A stretch of 64,000 bases of DNA from Pseudomonas orientalis. GTDB lineage: Bacteria > Pseudomonadota > Gammaproteobacteria > Pseudomonadales > Pseudomonadaceae. The first letter of the stretch is position 1. Every line of letters starts with the position of its first letter. The stretch is taken from positions 124,001-188,000 of the forward strand of contig NZ_JYLM01000011.1 in the NCBI RefSeq assembly GCF_001439815.1, in the 5' to 3' direction. A model generated the notes under the pieces. It saw only the letters and a list, made by a program, of their open reading frames with translations. It searched no databases and was not told the DNA's origin. Positions 56,378 through 64,000 of the stretch are shown in pieces. Made by a program: the position numbers and the translations under genes.

Positions 56378-58024
56378 ATGCCCATTGCAACTGCTGAATA
56401 CGATTACGTGATCGTCGGCGCCGGCCCCGCCGGCTGCTTGCTGGCCAATCGTCTGTCCGCCGACCCGGCCCATCGCGTCCTGCTGCTGGAAGCCGGTGGT
56501 CGCGATAACTACGCCTGGATTCATATCCCGGTCGGCTACCTGTTCTGCATCGGCAACCCGCGCACCGACTGGTGCTTCAAGACCCAGGCCCAGGAAGGCC
56601 TGCATGGCCGCGCCCTGAGCTACCCGCGCGGCAAGGTACTGGGCGGTTGCTCGTCCATCAACGGCATGATCTATATGCGCGGCCAGGCCCGGGACTATGA
56701 CGGCTGGGCGGCGCAAGGCAATCCGGGCTGGGCCTGGGATGACGTATTACCGCTGTTCAAGCACAGCGAAAACCATTTTGCCGGCGATTCGCCGTTCCAC
56801 AGCGACGGCGGCGAATGGCGCGTTGAGCAACAGCGCCTGCACTGGCCCATCCTGGACGCGTTTCGCGACGCAGCCGACCAAAGCGGCATCGCCAACATCA
56901 GCGATTTCAATCAGGGCGACAACGAAGGTTGCGGTTATTTCCAGGTCAACCAGAAGGCCGGAGTACGCTGGAACGCGGCCAAGGCGTTTCTCAAACCGGT
57001 CCGCCAACGCCCCAACCTGACCGTTTTGACCGAGGTGGAGGTGGACCGCGTGGTGCTGGAAAACGGCCGCGCATCTCAGGTGATCGGGCGCCGGCACGGC
57101 CAGCAATCGAGTTGGAAAGCCTGCAGGGAAATCGTGCTGTGCGCCGGTGCAGTCGGCTCGCCAGGCATCCTGCAACGCTCGGGCATTGGTCCGGGCCATG
57201 TGCTCAAACCGCTGGGCATCGATGTGGTGCATGAACTGCCGGGCGTCGGTGGCAACCTGCAGGACCACCTGCAACTGCGCCTGATCTACAAACTGGAAAA
57301 CGCGCGCACCCTGAACCAGATCGCCGGTACCCTATGGGGCAAGATGGGCATGGGCCTGCGCTACTTGTATGACCGCAGCGGGCCGCTGTCGATGGCGCCC
57401 AGCCAGCTTGGCGCGTTTGCCCGCTCCGGGCCGGAGCAGACCTCGGCCAATCTTCAATACCATGTGCAGCCGCTGTCGCTGGAACGCTTTGGCGAACCGC
57501 TGCACGCGTTCCCCGCCTTTACCGCCTCGGTCTGCGACCTGCGCCCGCAGAGTCGCGGGCGAATCGATATCCGCTCGGCCAACCCGGCGGATGCACCGTT
57601 GATCCAACCCAACTACCTCAGCCACCCGGAAGACCTACGCGTGGCCGCCGACGCCATTCGTCTGACGCGGCGCATCGTGGCCGCGCCAGCCCTGAGCCGG
57701 TTCAAGCCGGTTGAATACTTGCCTGGTGACGCGCTGCAAACCGAAGAACAGTTGCACGAAGCCGCGGCGCGGATCGGCACCACCATCTTCCATCCGGTGG
57801 GCACCTGCCGCATGGGCGATGACAAGGACGCGGTGGTCGACGCACAGCTGCGCGTGCATGGCGTGCCGGGCCTGCGCATCGCCGATGCCTCGATCATGCC
57901 GCGCATTACCTCGGGCAACACCTGCTCACCGACGCTGATGATCGCCGAGAAGGCCGCGCAGCTGATCCTTTCACCGCACACAAGGAGCCTCGCCCCGCAG
58001 AGAGAACTGGTTCACGCAATCTGA
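56378..58024 (+). CDS. GMC-family FAD-dependent oxidoreductase (choline dehydrogenase-like)
   Basis: A 548-residue flavoprotein of the GMC family. FAD-binding YDYVIVGAGPAGCLLANRLS at the N-terminus, the GMC signature GKVLGGCSSINGMIYMRGQARDYD and the second signature GAVGSPGILQRSGIGP are all present. The C-terminal catalytic His segment FHPVGTCRMG…PRITSGNTCSPTLMIAEKAA is intact. Members oxidise alcohols (choline, long-chain or terpene alcohols); the substrate here is unknown. It is followed 65 bp later by an MFS transporter that may import the substrate. Confidence 0.93.
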   Translation: MPIATAEYDYVIVGAGPAGCLLANRLSADPAHRVLLLEAGGRDNYAWIHIPVGYLFCIGNPRTDWCFKTQAQEGLHGRALSYPRGKVLGGCSSINGMIYMRGQARDYDGWAAQGNPGWAWDDVLPLFKHSENHFAGDSPFHSDGGEWRVEQQRLHWPILDAFRDAADQSGIANISDFNQGDNEGCGYFQVNQKAGVRWNAAKAFLKPVRQRPNLTVLTEVEVDRVVLENGRASQVIGRRHGQQSSWKACREIVLCAGAVGSPGILQRSGIGPGHVLKPLGIDVVHELPGVGGNLQDHLQLRLIYKLENARTLNQIAGTLWGKMGMGLRYLYDRSGPLSMAPSQLGAFARSGPEQTSANLQYHVQPLSLERFGEPLHAFPAFTASVCDLRPQSRGRIDIRSANPADAPLIQPNYLSHPEDLRVAADAIRLTRRIVAAPALSRFKPVEYLPGDALQTEEQLHEAAARIGTTIFHPVGTCRMGDDKDAVVDAQLRVHGVPGLRIADASIMPRITSGNTCSPTLMIAEKAAQLILSPHTRSLAPQRELVHAI

Positions 58025-58089
58025 ATAGCGGCGCCGCACACGGCGCCGACAGTGGAACAACAATAAATAATCACTGTGAGGGTTACCCG

Positions 58090-59712
58090 ATGTCAGAACA
58101 TGCTCAACCCCTGGGCTCGGCGCTGGATGCGAGCACCGGCAACGACTCGAAGAAAGTCATTTTTGCCTCGTCCCTCGGGACGGTTTTCGAATGGTATGAC
58201 TTCTTCCTCTACGGCGCCCTCGCGGCGGTGATCAGCAAGCAGTTCTTTGCCGGGGTCAACGACACCACGGCGTTTATCTTCGCGCTGATGGCATTCGCCG
58301 CAGGCTTCGTGGTGCGGCCGTTCGGCGCGCTGGTATTCGGCCGCCTGGGCGACATGATCGGGCGTAAGTACACCTTCCTCGTCACCATCATTCTGATGGG
58401 CGTGGCGACCTTTTGCGTAGGCCTGCTGCCAACCTATGCCAGCATCGGCATCGCCGCGCCGATCATTCTGATCGTGCTGCGCATGCTGCAAGGCCTGGCG
58501 CTGGGCGGCGAATACGGTGGCGCCGCCACCTATGTGGCCGAGCATGCGCCTGCCGGCAAACGCGGCTTGCACACCAGCTGGATCCAATCCACCGCCACCC
58601 TTGGCCTGCTGCTGTCGTTGCTGGTGGTGCTGGCCTGCCGTTACTTCACCGGCGACCAGTTCGAGGTGTGGGGCTGGCGCATCCCGTTCCTGTTTTCCAT
58701 CGTGCTGCTGGGCATCTCCACCTGGATTCGCATGAGCCTGCACGAATCGCCGGCATTCCTGAAAATGAAAGAGGAAGGCAAGGCCAGCAAGGCGCCGATC
58801 CGCGAGTCGTTCGGTAAGTGGGAAAACCTCAAGGTCGTGCTGATCGCGCTGTTCAGCATCAACGGCGGGCAGGCGGTGACCTTTTATGCGGCGCAGTTTT
58901 ATGTGCTGTTTTTCCTCACCCAGTTCCTGAAGATGGACCCGGCCCTGGCCAACATGTTGCTGATCATCAGCGTGGTGATTGGCGCGCCGTTCTTCATCCT
59001 GTTTGGCTGGCTGTCGGACAAGGTCGGGCGCAAGCCGGTGCTGATGCTCGGTCTGCTGCTGGCGACCTTCCTGTACTTCCCGATCTTCAAGGGCCTGGCG
59101 CACTACACCAACCCGGCGATGGACCAGGCCAGCCGCCAGGCACCGATCACCGTGCAGGCCGACCCGGCCACCTGCACCTTCCAGTTCGACCCGGTGGGCA
59201 AGGCGCGCTTTGACAGCCCCTGCGACAAGGTCAAGACCTTCCTGGTCAAGCAAGGCCTGCCGTACAGCAGCGTCGCGGCCCCTGCCGGCGCGCCGGTGCA
59301 AGTCAGCGTGGGTGACGTACGTATCGACGGCTTTGACGAAGCGGCACTGCGCGGCGCGGTGACCCTGGCCGGCTACCCGAGTTCGGCGGACATGGCCCAG
59401 GTCAACAAAGTGATGGTGGTGGTGCTGATCGTGGCACTGATCCTGATCGCAGCCATGTGCTACGGCCCCTTGGCGGCGCTGATGGTGGAACTGTTCCCGA
59501 CACGCATCCGCTACACCTCGATGTCGCTGCCCTACCATATCGGTAACGGCTGGTTCGGCGGGTTCCTGCCGACCGTATCGTTTGCGCTGGTGGTGTACAC
59601 CGGGGATATCTTCTATGGCTTGTGGTACCCGGTGGTGGTGACCGGGGTCAGTCTGATCGTCGGGCTGTTCTGCCTGAAGGAAACCCGGCATGTGGATATC
59701 GATAACAACTGA
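58090..59712 (+). CDS. MFS transporter, metabolite:H+ symporter (MHS) type
   Basis: A 540-residue proton symporter of the MHS family (ShiA/ProP-like). Signature FEWYDFFLYGALAAVIS at the start, RPFGALVFGRLGDMIGRKYTF between helices 2 and 3, and RMLQGLALGGEYGGAATYVAEHAP in helix 4-5. Twelve helices are predicted, with an extra extracytoplasmic insert of about 80 residues (about 350-435, two Cys) between helices 8 and 9 or nearby. This makes it longer than the usual 430-450. The substrate may be that of the adjacent GMC oxidoreductase. Confidence 0.92.
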   Translation: MSEHAQPLGSALDASTGNDSKKVIFASSLGTVFEWYDFFLYGALAAVISKQFFAGVNDTTAFIFALMAFAAGFVVRPFGALVFGRLGDMIGRKYTFLVTIILMGVATFCVGLLPTYASIGIAAPIILIVLRMLQGLALGGEYGGAATYVAEHAPAGKRGLHTSWIQSTATLGLLLSLLVVLACRYFTGDQFEVWGWRIPFLFSIVLLGISTWIRMSLHESPAFLKMKEEGKASKAPIRESFGKWENLKVVLIALFSINGGQAVTFYAAQFYVLFFLTQFLKMDPALANMLLIISVVIGAPFFILFGWLSDKVGRKPVLMLGLLLATFLYFPIFKGLAHYTNPAMDQASRQAPITVQADPATCTFQFDPVGKARFDSPCDKVKTFLVKQGLPYSSVAAPAGAPVQVSVGDVRIDGFDEAALRGAVTLAGYPSSADMAQVNKVMVVVLIVALILIAAMCYGPLAALMVELFPTRIRYTSMSLPYHIGNGWFGGFLPTVSFALVVYTGDIFYGLWYPVVVTGVSLIVGLFCLKETRHVDIDNN

Positions 59713-59737
59713 GTTGCCTTAAGCACTGCACATCCCC

Positions 59738-59764
59738 TGTGGGAGCAAGCCCCCTCCCACATTT
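59738..59764. repeat. compact REP-like palindrome
   Basis: CTGTGGGAGCAAGCCCCCTCCCACA, a short variant where the two REP arms abut. It follows the MFS gene by 25 bp and can fold as a hairpin. Confidence 0.7.
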
Positions 59765-59872
59765 GCTTTTTGGTGCTCACACATATTGCTGTACATCCAT
59801 ACAGATAATGGTTGCTCAAATCGCTCTGACTAAGCATCCTGCAAGGCATCAACCCGATCCGATGTGATGACT

Positions 59873-61822
59873 ATGCAGCTGTACCTCTGTGAAAAACCCT
59901 CCCAGGCCAAGGACATCGCGGCCGTGCTCGGCGCCAGTCGCCGGGGCGATGGCTGCTGGCTGGGCAACGGAGTCACAGTCACCTGGTGCATCGGCCACCT
60001 GCTGGAAACCGCGCCGCCTGACGCGTATGACGCCAAATACAAACGCTGGGTGCTGGCCGACCTGCCGATCGTCCCGGAAAAATGGAAGATGCAGGTCAAA
60101 CCCAGGACCGCCAGCCAGTTCAAGGTAGTCAAGCGCCTGCTGGGCGAAGCCACGGAGCTGGTGATCGCGACCGATGCCGACCGCGAGGGTGAAATGATCG
60201 CCCGTGAGCTGGTGGAACATTGCCGTTACCGAGGGCCGATCCAGCGGTTGTGGTTGTCGGCGCTGGATGATGCCTCCATCCGCAAGGCACTGGCCGCGCT
60301 CAAGCCCGGCGCGCACACCTTCAACCTGTACCACTCGGCCCTGGGCCGCTCCCGCGCCGACTGGCTGATCGGCATGAACATGAGCCGCCTGTTTACGTTG
60401 CTCGGACGTCAATCCGGTTATCAGGGCGTACTGCCGGTCGGCCGCGTGCAAACCCCCACCTTGCGCCTGGTGGTCGACCGTGACCGCAGCATTGCCGATT
60501 TCATCCCCGTGGCGTATTGGGCCATCGATGTCGACCTGCGCCACGAAAGCATGACCTTCACCGCCCAATGGCGCGCCGCCGACGATGCCTGCGATGACCA
60601 GGGCCGTTGCCTCAACCCGCAACTGGCCCGGGACGCCGCCGACGCCATGAGCCAAGCGGCCGGCGCGCGACTGGTGAAGCTGCGCACCGAACGCATGCGC
60701 GAGGTCGCCCCCCTGCCCTTCGACCTCGGCACCCTGCAGGAGATCTGCTCCAAAAAGCTCGGCCTCGGCGCTCAGGAAACCCTGGATATTGCCCAATCAC
60801 TCTACGAAACCCACAAGGTCATCACCTACCCGCGCAGTGATTGCGGCTATTTGCCATTGAGCCAGCACAGCGAGGCGCCGAAGATTCTCGCCGCACTGGG
60901 CCGAGCGGATACAGCGGTGGGCGAGTTGATGCAGCATATCGATCCCCAGCGCCGCTCGCGGGCCTGGAACGACGCCAAGGTCAGCGCCCACCACGGCATT
61001 ATTCCCACAGGGGCCGGCAAGGACATTGGGCAACTCACTGGGAAGCACCGCGCGGTCTACACGCTGATACGCGCGCGCTACCTGGCGCAATTTCTGCCCA
61101 ACCATGAATACGACCGTACCCAGGCGGACTTCGACTGTGCAGGCCAGGCGTTGCGCGCGGTGGGCAAAGTCGTCATCGAACCGGGCTGGAAACGCGCATT
61201 GCCCGAGGCTCTCGCCCCGGCCAAGGGTCGGGAAACCCCTGCGCCCCAGGCCTTGCCGATGTTGGTGCAGGGCCAGGACTGCGCGGTGGCCAAGGTCAAC
61301 CTCAAGGATCTGTGGACCCAGCCGCCCAAGCCGTTTACCGAAGGCGACCTGATCAAGGCGATGAAAAACGTCGCCAAGCTGGTGCAAGACCCGCTGCTCA
61401 AGCAAAAGCTCAAGGACACCACCGGCATCGGCACCGAGGCCACCCGCGCCGGCATCATCCAGGGGTTGCTGGACCGTGGTTACCTGGTAAAGAACGGCAA
61501 GGCACTGTCGGCTACCCCGGCCGCGTTCAGCCTGATCGATGCCGTACCCCGCGCCATCGCGGACCCCGGCACCACCGCCATCTGGGAGCAGGCGCTGGAT
61601 ATGGTGCAAAGCGGCGAAATGAGCCTGGAAGAGTTCGTCGCCAAACAAGCGGCGTGGATGAGCAAGCAGGTGGCTCGTTGCAATGGCATGCGCATGACCA
61701 TCACCGCCCCCGCCAGCCCGGCAGGCAAAGGCGCGGCGGCGTGGAAAAACAAACGCAAGAGCGCGCCACGCAAGACGGCGGCCAGCCCCAAGCGGGCAAA
61801 AAAGCCGGCAAATGCCGGGTAA
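59873..61822 (+). CDS. topB: DNA topoisomerase III
   Basis: A 649-residue type IA topoisomerase that decatenates and relaxes DNA. The N-terminal TOPRIM domain has LYLCEKPSQAKDIAAVLG and ATDADREGEMIARELVE. The catalytic Tyr lies in KVITYPRSDCGYLP, and the C-terminal tail is basic (GAAAWKNKRKSAPRKTAASPKRAKKPANAG). I prefer the ATG 59873 (MQLYLCEKPSQ…), which aligns with known TopB N-termini; in-frame starts at 59864 (GTG) and 59867 (ATG) also exist. There is no clear Shine-Dalgarno. Confidence 0.94.
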   Translation: MQLYLCEKPSQAKDIAAVLGASRRGDGCWLGNGVTVTWCIGHLLETAPPDAYDAKYKRWVLADLPIVPEKWKMQVKPRTASQFKVVKRLLGEATELVIATDADREGEMIARELVEHCRYRGPIQRLWLSALDDASIRKALAALKPGAHTFNLYHSALGRSRADWLIGMNMSRLFTLLGRQSGYQGVLPVGRVQTPTLRLVVDRDRSIADFIPVAYWAIDVDLRHESMTFTAQWRAADDACDDQGRCLNPQLARDAADAMSQAAGARLVKLRTERMREVAPLPFDLGTLQEICSKKLGLGAQETLDIAQSLYETHKVITYPRSDCGYLPLSQHSEAPKILAALGRADTAVGELMQHIDPQRRSRAWNDAKVSAHHGIIPTGAGKDIGQLTGKHRAVYTLIRARYLAQFLPNHEYDRTQADFDCAGQALRAVGKVVIEPGWKRALPEALAPAKGRETPAPQALPMLVQGQDCAVAKVNLKDLWTQPPKPFTEGDLIKAMKNVAKLVQDPLLKQKLKDTTGIGTEATRAGIIQGLLDRGYLVKNGKALSATPAAFSLIDAVPRAIADPGTTAIWEQALDMVQSGEMSLEEFVAKQAAWMSKQVARCNGMRMTITAPASPAGKGAAAWKNKRKSAPRKTAASPKRAKKPANAG

Positions 61823-61953
61823 AACGCAAAAAAATCCGGCGAATGACGCTTTTCGACGGGTTTAACGCCGCTTTGGACCTTGCTGCAACCCAGTCCGTCT
61901 AGGATTCTGTAGGGGATAGCTGACTACCTAACAACAACACCGGAGTGGCCGCC

Positions 61954-62394
61954 ATGAAAACCGTCGCAGAATTGCTCAAAGCCAAGGACCAGAAGAACCA
62001 GGACGTCCACACCATCCAGTGGGACCACACCGTGTTCGAGGCGCTGGTGCGCATGTCCGAAAAAAACGTCGGGGCTTTGCCTGTGGTCAAGGACGGCGCA
62101 GTGGTGGGGATCATCAGCGAGCGCGATTACGCACGTAAACTCATCCTCAAAGGGCTGTCGTCGGTGACCACCCGCGTTGACGACGTGATGAGCTCTCCGG
62201 TCATCACCGTAGATACCCATAAAACGGTCGAGGCGTGCATGAACATCATGACCGACAGTCACCTGCGCCACCTTCCGGTCGTCGAAGACGGCAAGCTGCT
62301 CGGCCTGTTGTCCATCGGCGACCTGGTCAAGGAAGCCATTGCTGAACAAGCCGCCTTGATCAACCAGCTGGAGCAGTACATCCGCGGCGAATAG
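61954..62394 (+). CDS. CBS-domain protein
   Basis: A 146-residue protein made of two CBS motifs (about 15-70 and 78-135), with VFEALVRMSEKNVGALPVVKDGAVVGIISERDYARK and TVEACMNIMTDSHLRHLPVVEDGKLLGLLSIGDLVK. CBS pairs bind adenine nucleotides and act as energy or redox sensors. No fused enzyme domain. The ATG 61954 has GGAGTG at good spacing. It ends 8 bp before the sirtuin gene, so the two are likely co-transcribed. Confidence 0.92.
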   Translation: MKTVAELLKAKDQKNQDVHTIQWDHTVFEALVRMSEKNVGALPVVKDGAVVGIISERDYARKLILKGLSSVTTRVDDVMSSPVITVDTHKTVEACMNIMTDSHLRHLPVVEDGKLLGLLSIGDLVKEAIAEQAALINQLEQYIRGE

Positions 62395-62402
62395 GAGATC
62401 CC

Positions 62403-63245
62403 ATGCTCGACACGCTGGAACATCAAGCAGACCACCTCGACATGCTGCACCGGGCGATGGCCGAAAAGCGCTTCCTGGTGCTGACCGGTGCGGGCATCAG
62501 CACCTCGTCGGGTATCCCCGACTACCGTGACAGCGACGGAGTGCGCCGGGGCAGAGCGCCGATGATGTACCAGGAGTTCCTCGCTACCGCCCAAGCACGC
62601 CGCCGTTATTGGGCCAGGGCGATGCTGGGTTGGCCACGGGTGCGCCTTGCCCGGCCGAACAGGGCGCATCAGGCCCTGGCGACCTTGCAGCAACGTGGGA
62701 TCATCAGCGGCCTGATCACGCAAAACGTCGACACGCTGCACGATCAGGCCGGCAGCCATGATGTGATCGAGCTGCATGGCAGTTTGCACCGGGTGCTGTG
62801 CCTGGATTGCCAGCAGCGCAGCGAGCGTGACCTGATCCAGCAGCGGATGGAAATCGATAACCCGCACTTTGCGCACGTCCATGCGGTGCAAGCGCCTGAC
62901 GGCGATACCTTGCTCGACCCTGCGTTCGAAGAGCGCTTTGAAGTCCCACGCTGCCCCCATTGCGAGGGGCAACGACTGAAACCGGACGTGGTGTTCTTTG
63001 GTGAAAACGTGGCGCCTGCTACCGCAGCCAAGGCCATGGCGGCCGTGCACGATGCCGAGGGGCTGCTGGTCGTGGGCTCGTCGCTGATGGCTTATTCGGC
63101 GTATCGCCTGTGCAAGGCGATGGTGGAACAGGGCAAGCCGGTGATCGCCATCAACCTGGGCAAGACCCGCGCAGATGAGCTGCTGCTGGTGAAGATCGAA
63201 GCGCAGTGCGAGCAACTATTACTTCTGCTGGTCGAGCGCCTGTAG
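62403..63245 (+). CDS. Sir2-family NAD-dependent protein deacylase
   Basis: A 280-residue sirtuin. NAD-binding GAGISTSSGIPDYRDSDG, catalytic region QNVDTLHDQAGSHDVIELHG (with the catalytic His) and a zinc ribbon with Cys pairs CLDC and CPHC, then KPDVVFFGENV and VVGSSLMAYSAYRL. It removes acyl groups from protein lysines at the cost of NAD+. TAGGAG precedes the ATG. Its stop codon is part of a REP element. Confidence 0.94.
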   Translation: MLDTLEHQADHLDMLHRAMAEKRFLVLTGAGISTSSGIPDYRDSDGVRRGRAPMMYQEFLATAQARRRYWARAMLGWPRVRLARPNRAHQALATLQQRGIISGLITQNVDTLHDQAGSHDVIELHGSLHRVLCLDCQQRSERDLIQQRMEIDNPHFAHVHAVQAPDGDTLLDPAFEERFEVPRCPHCEGQRLKPDVVFFGENVAPATAAKAMAAVHDAEGLLVVGSSLMAYSAYRLCKAMVEQGKPVIAINLGKTRADELLLVKIEAQCEQLLLLLVERL

Positions 63246-63266
63246 GAGCGAGCTTGCTCGCGAAAA
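63241..63266. repeat. REP element overlapping the end of the sirtuin gene
   Basis: TGTAGGAGCGAGCTTGCTCGCG, a Pseudomonas REP of the short-palindrome type (GCGAGC/GCTCGC). The TAG stop of the sirtuin gene lies inside it. Confidence 0.8.
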
Positions 63267-63382
63267 ACCCACAGGCGCCGCGTGCAACTTATCCACTTCA
63301 CTAAACGCTATGACGCGACCCACCGCACGAAAAATGACGCCCAAGTCACGTTTTCCCTGCATCTTCCCGCCCCCACAGCGAT

Positions 63383-63414
63383 TTATGTAGTGCCTTAAAA
63401 TAATCACTACATAA
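63383..63414. promoter_or_regulatory. 10-bp perfect inverted repeat just upstream of the -35 box
   Basis: TTATGTAGTG (63383-63392) and CACTACATAA (63405-63414) with a 12-bp AT-rich spacer, ending 3 bp before the -35 element. This is the size and place of a dimeric activator or repressor site. Confidence 0.65.
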
Positions 63415-63417
63415 TCG

Positions 63418-63446
63418 TTGACGTAAGCTATCTGTCCTTGCATTAT
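63418..63446 (+). promoter_or_regulatory. sigma-70-type promoter
   Basis: TTGACG (63418-63423), a 17-bp spacer, and CATTAT (63441-63446). Good match in sequence and spacing to the consensus. It would drive the last gene of the window through a long leader. Confidence 0.7.
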
Positions 63447-63776
63447 CGAGACGTCTCCCGGATCGGGAGCGTTGGTAACACGCGTTTGAACAGGCTCGTC
63501 TGACCGCCGAGCTGTTTTTCCGGATGTGCACTGCCCACAAGGCAGATTGATGAAGCTGACTGGCCCCGAAGGGGATCGGTACAAGGAGCTAAAGCGCTGC
63601 TTGTCTTCGTTATGAAAGCGTTGCGTAGCGGTTCATCAGCAAAACTACATGCATCGGTTCACGACCCTGCCCGTATTCGGCAGACCGTCACTGACGCCCG
63701 GTTTTCTGAGCCGGAGACAACTTTGAAGTTTTAACGAATCAATTGATAGATCGCCAACTGGTCAAGGGGCTTACAC

Positions 63777-64000
63777 ATGAATCTGAACAACCAACCCACT
63801 ATCGATGAATTGGCTGAGATGTTCGCCGCGCAGAAAGACACACTCGACGACCATATCCTGTGGATTGGCAAATCGGGCGAAGTCCAACTTGACTGCCTGG
63901 CGCCTCACACCGAAGAAGCCGAGTTCGACCGCAATCACCGTGAACTGGCGGCGCGCCTGAAGATGTACCGTCGTGGCCAGGGTTATGTCGGCAAGAAAGC
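63777..64000 (+). CDS. conserved Pseudomonas hypothetical protein, 3' end cut by window
   Basis: The first 74 codons of a gene that runs off the right edge. MNLNNQPTIDELAEMFAAQKDTLDDHILWIGKSGEVQLDCLAPHTEEAEF… resembles a conserved small pseudomonad protein of unknown function. AAGGGG lies eight bases before the ATG at 63777. No signal peptide. It is preceded by an unusually long leader. Confidence 0.8.
   Translation, partial: MNLNNQPTIDELAEMFAAQKDTLDDHILWIGKSGEVQLDCLAPHTEEAEFDRNHRELAARLKMYRRGQGYVGKK

Larger units (their letters stand above)
63246..63776 (+). promoter_or_regulatory. long leader/control region of the last gene
   Basis: 531 bp without a gene of normal size. After the promoter at 63418-63446 there would be a 5' leader of about 320 nt. 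Within it are short open frames: a 21-residue frame from ATG 63550 (MKLTGPEGDRYKELKRCLSSL), and a frame open from about 63504 to 63735 that contains ATG-initiated MKALRSGSSAKLHASVHDPA and ends 41 bp before the next gene. None can be called a gene with confidence. Confidence 0.45.

Noticed and set aside
58093..59691. A 532-codon minus-strand open frame opposite the MFS transporter
   Set aside because: Antisense of a clear MHS transporter; composition dominated by His, Gln and Arg, no recognisable domain.

Overview
The window looks like a chromosomal segment of a Pseudomonas of the P. fluorescens group. The evidence is the gacA-uvrC-pgsA-tRNA-Gly block, Pseudomonas-type small families (DUF1652, DUF6124-like) and several REP/REPIN palindromes of the 'GTGGGAGGGGGCTTGC' and 'GAGGGAGCTTGCTCCC' types. 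No species call is possible from the sequence alone.

Bases 1-14314 (minus strand) are the core operon of a type VI secretion system in the order tssB-C-E-F-G-H-J-K-L-M. TssM runs off the left edge. Neither hcp nor tssA is in view.

Bases 14905-27216 (plus strand) are the effector side of that system. A membrane-active effector candidate and a multi-span immunity candidate come first, overlapping by four bases. VgrG, two DcrB-like (Eag-type) chaperones and a 1378-residue prePAAR/PAAR-Rhs effector follow, ending in an ADP-ribosyltransferase-like tip with its immunity gene. Behind it lie a second Rhs C-terminal cassette with a different tip and immunity gene, sharing a 1533-bp homology block with the main gene, and a third decayed Rhs fragment. 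The layout looks like a store of spare toxin tips.

Bases 27217-30491 are a decayed accessory zone. They hold an ICE/plasmid-type orphan gene, a frameshifted DUF3085 gene, a Cro-like regulator and a lipoprotein, and they end next to the 3' end of tRNA-Gly(GCC), a known kind of integration site.

Bases 30492-42540 hold tRNA-Gly, pgsA-uvrC-gacA, a divergent CI/Cro-like pair, a GNAT enzyme and a DAHP synthase. The DAHP synthase is preceded by two aromatic-rich leader peptides and an intervening terminator. A BvgS/BvgA-like two-component system, a receiver-like protein lacking the phospho-acceptor, and mgtC come next.

Bases 42580-64000 hold the mgtA Mg2+ ATPase, a P450 with a divergent ArsR-type regulator, an FKBP isomerase, a DUF6124 gene behind a structured leader RNA, a lysozyme-like lipoprotein and a PAS-LuxR regulator. 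A RAYT gene flanked by two REPINs is followed by an XRE-cupin regulator with a glutamine-synthetase-like ligase. A LysR regulator, a GMC oxidoreductase and an MFS transporter come next, then topB, a CBS protein, a sirtuin, and a partial conserved gene behind a long leader with a clear promoter and operator-like palindrome.
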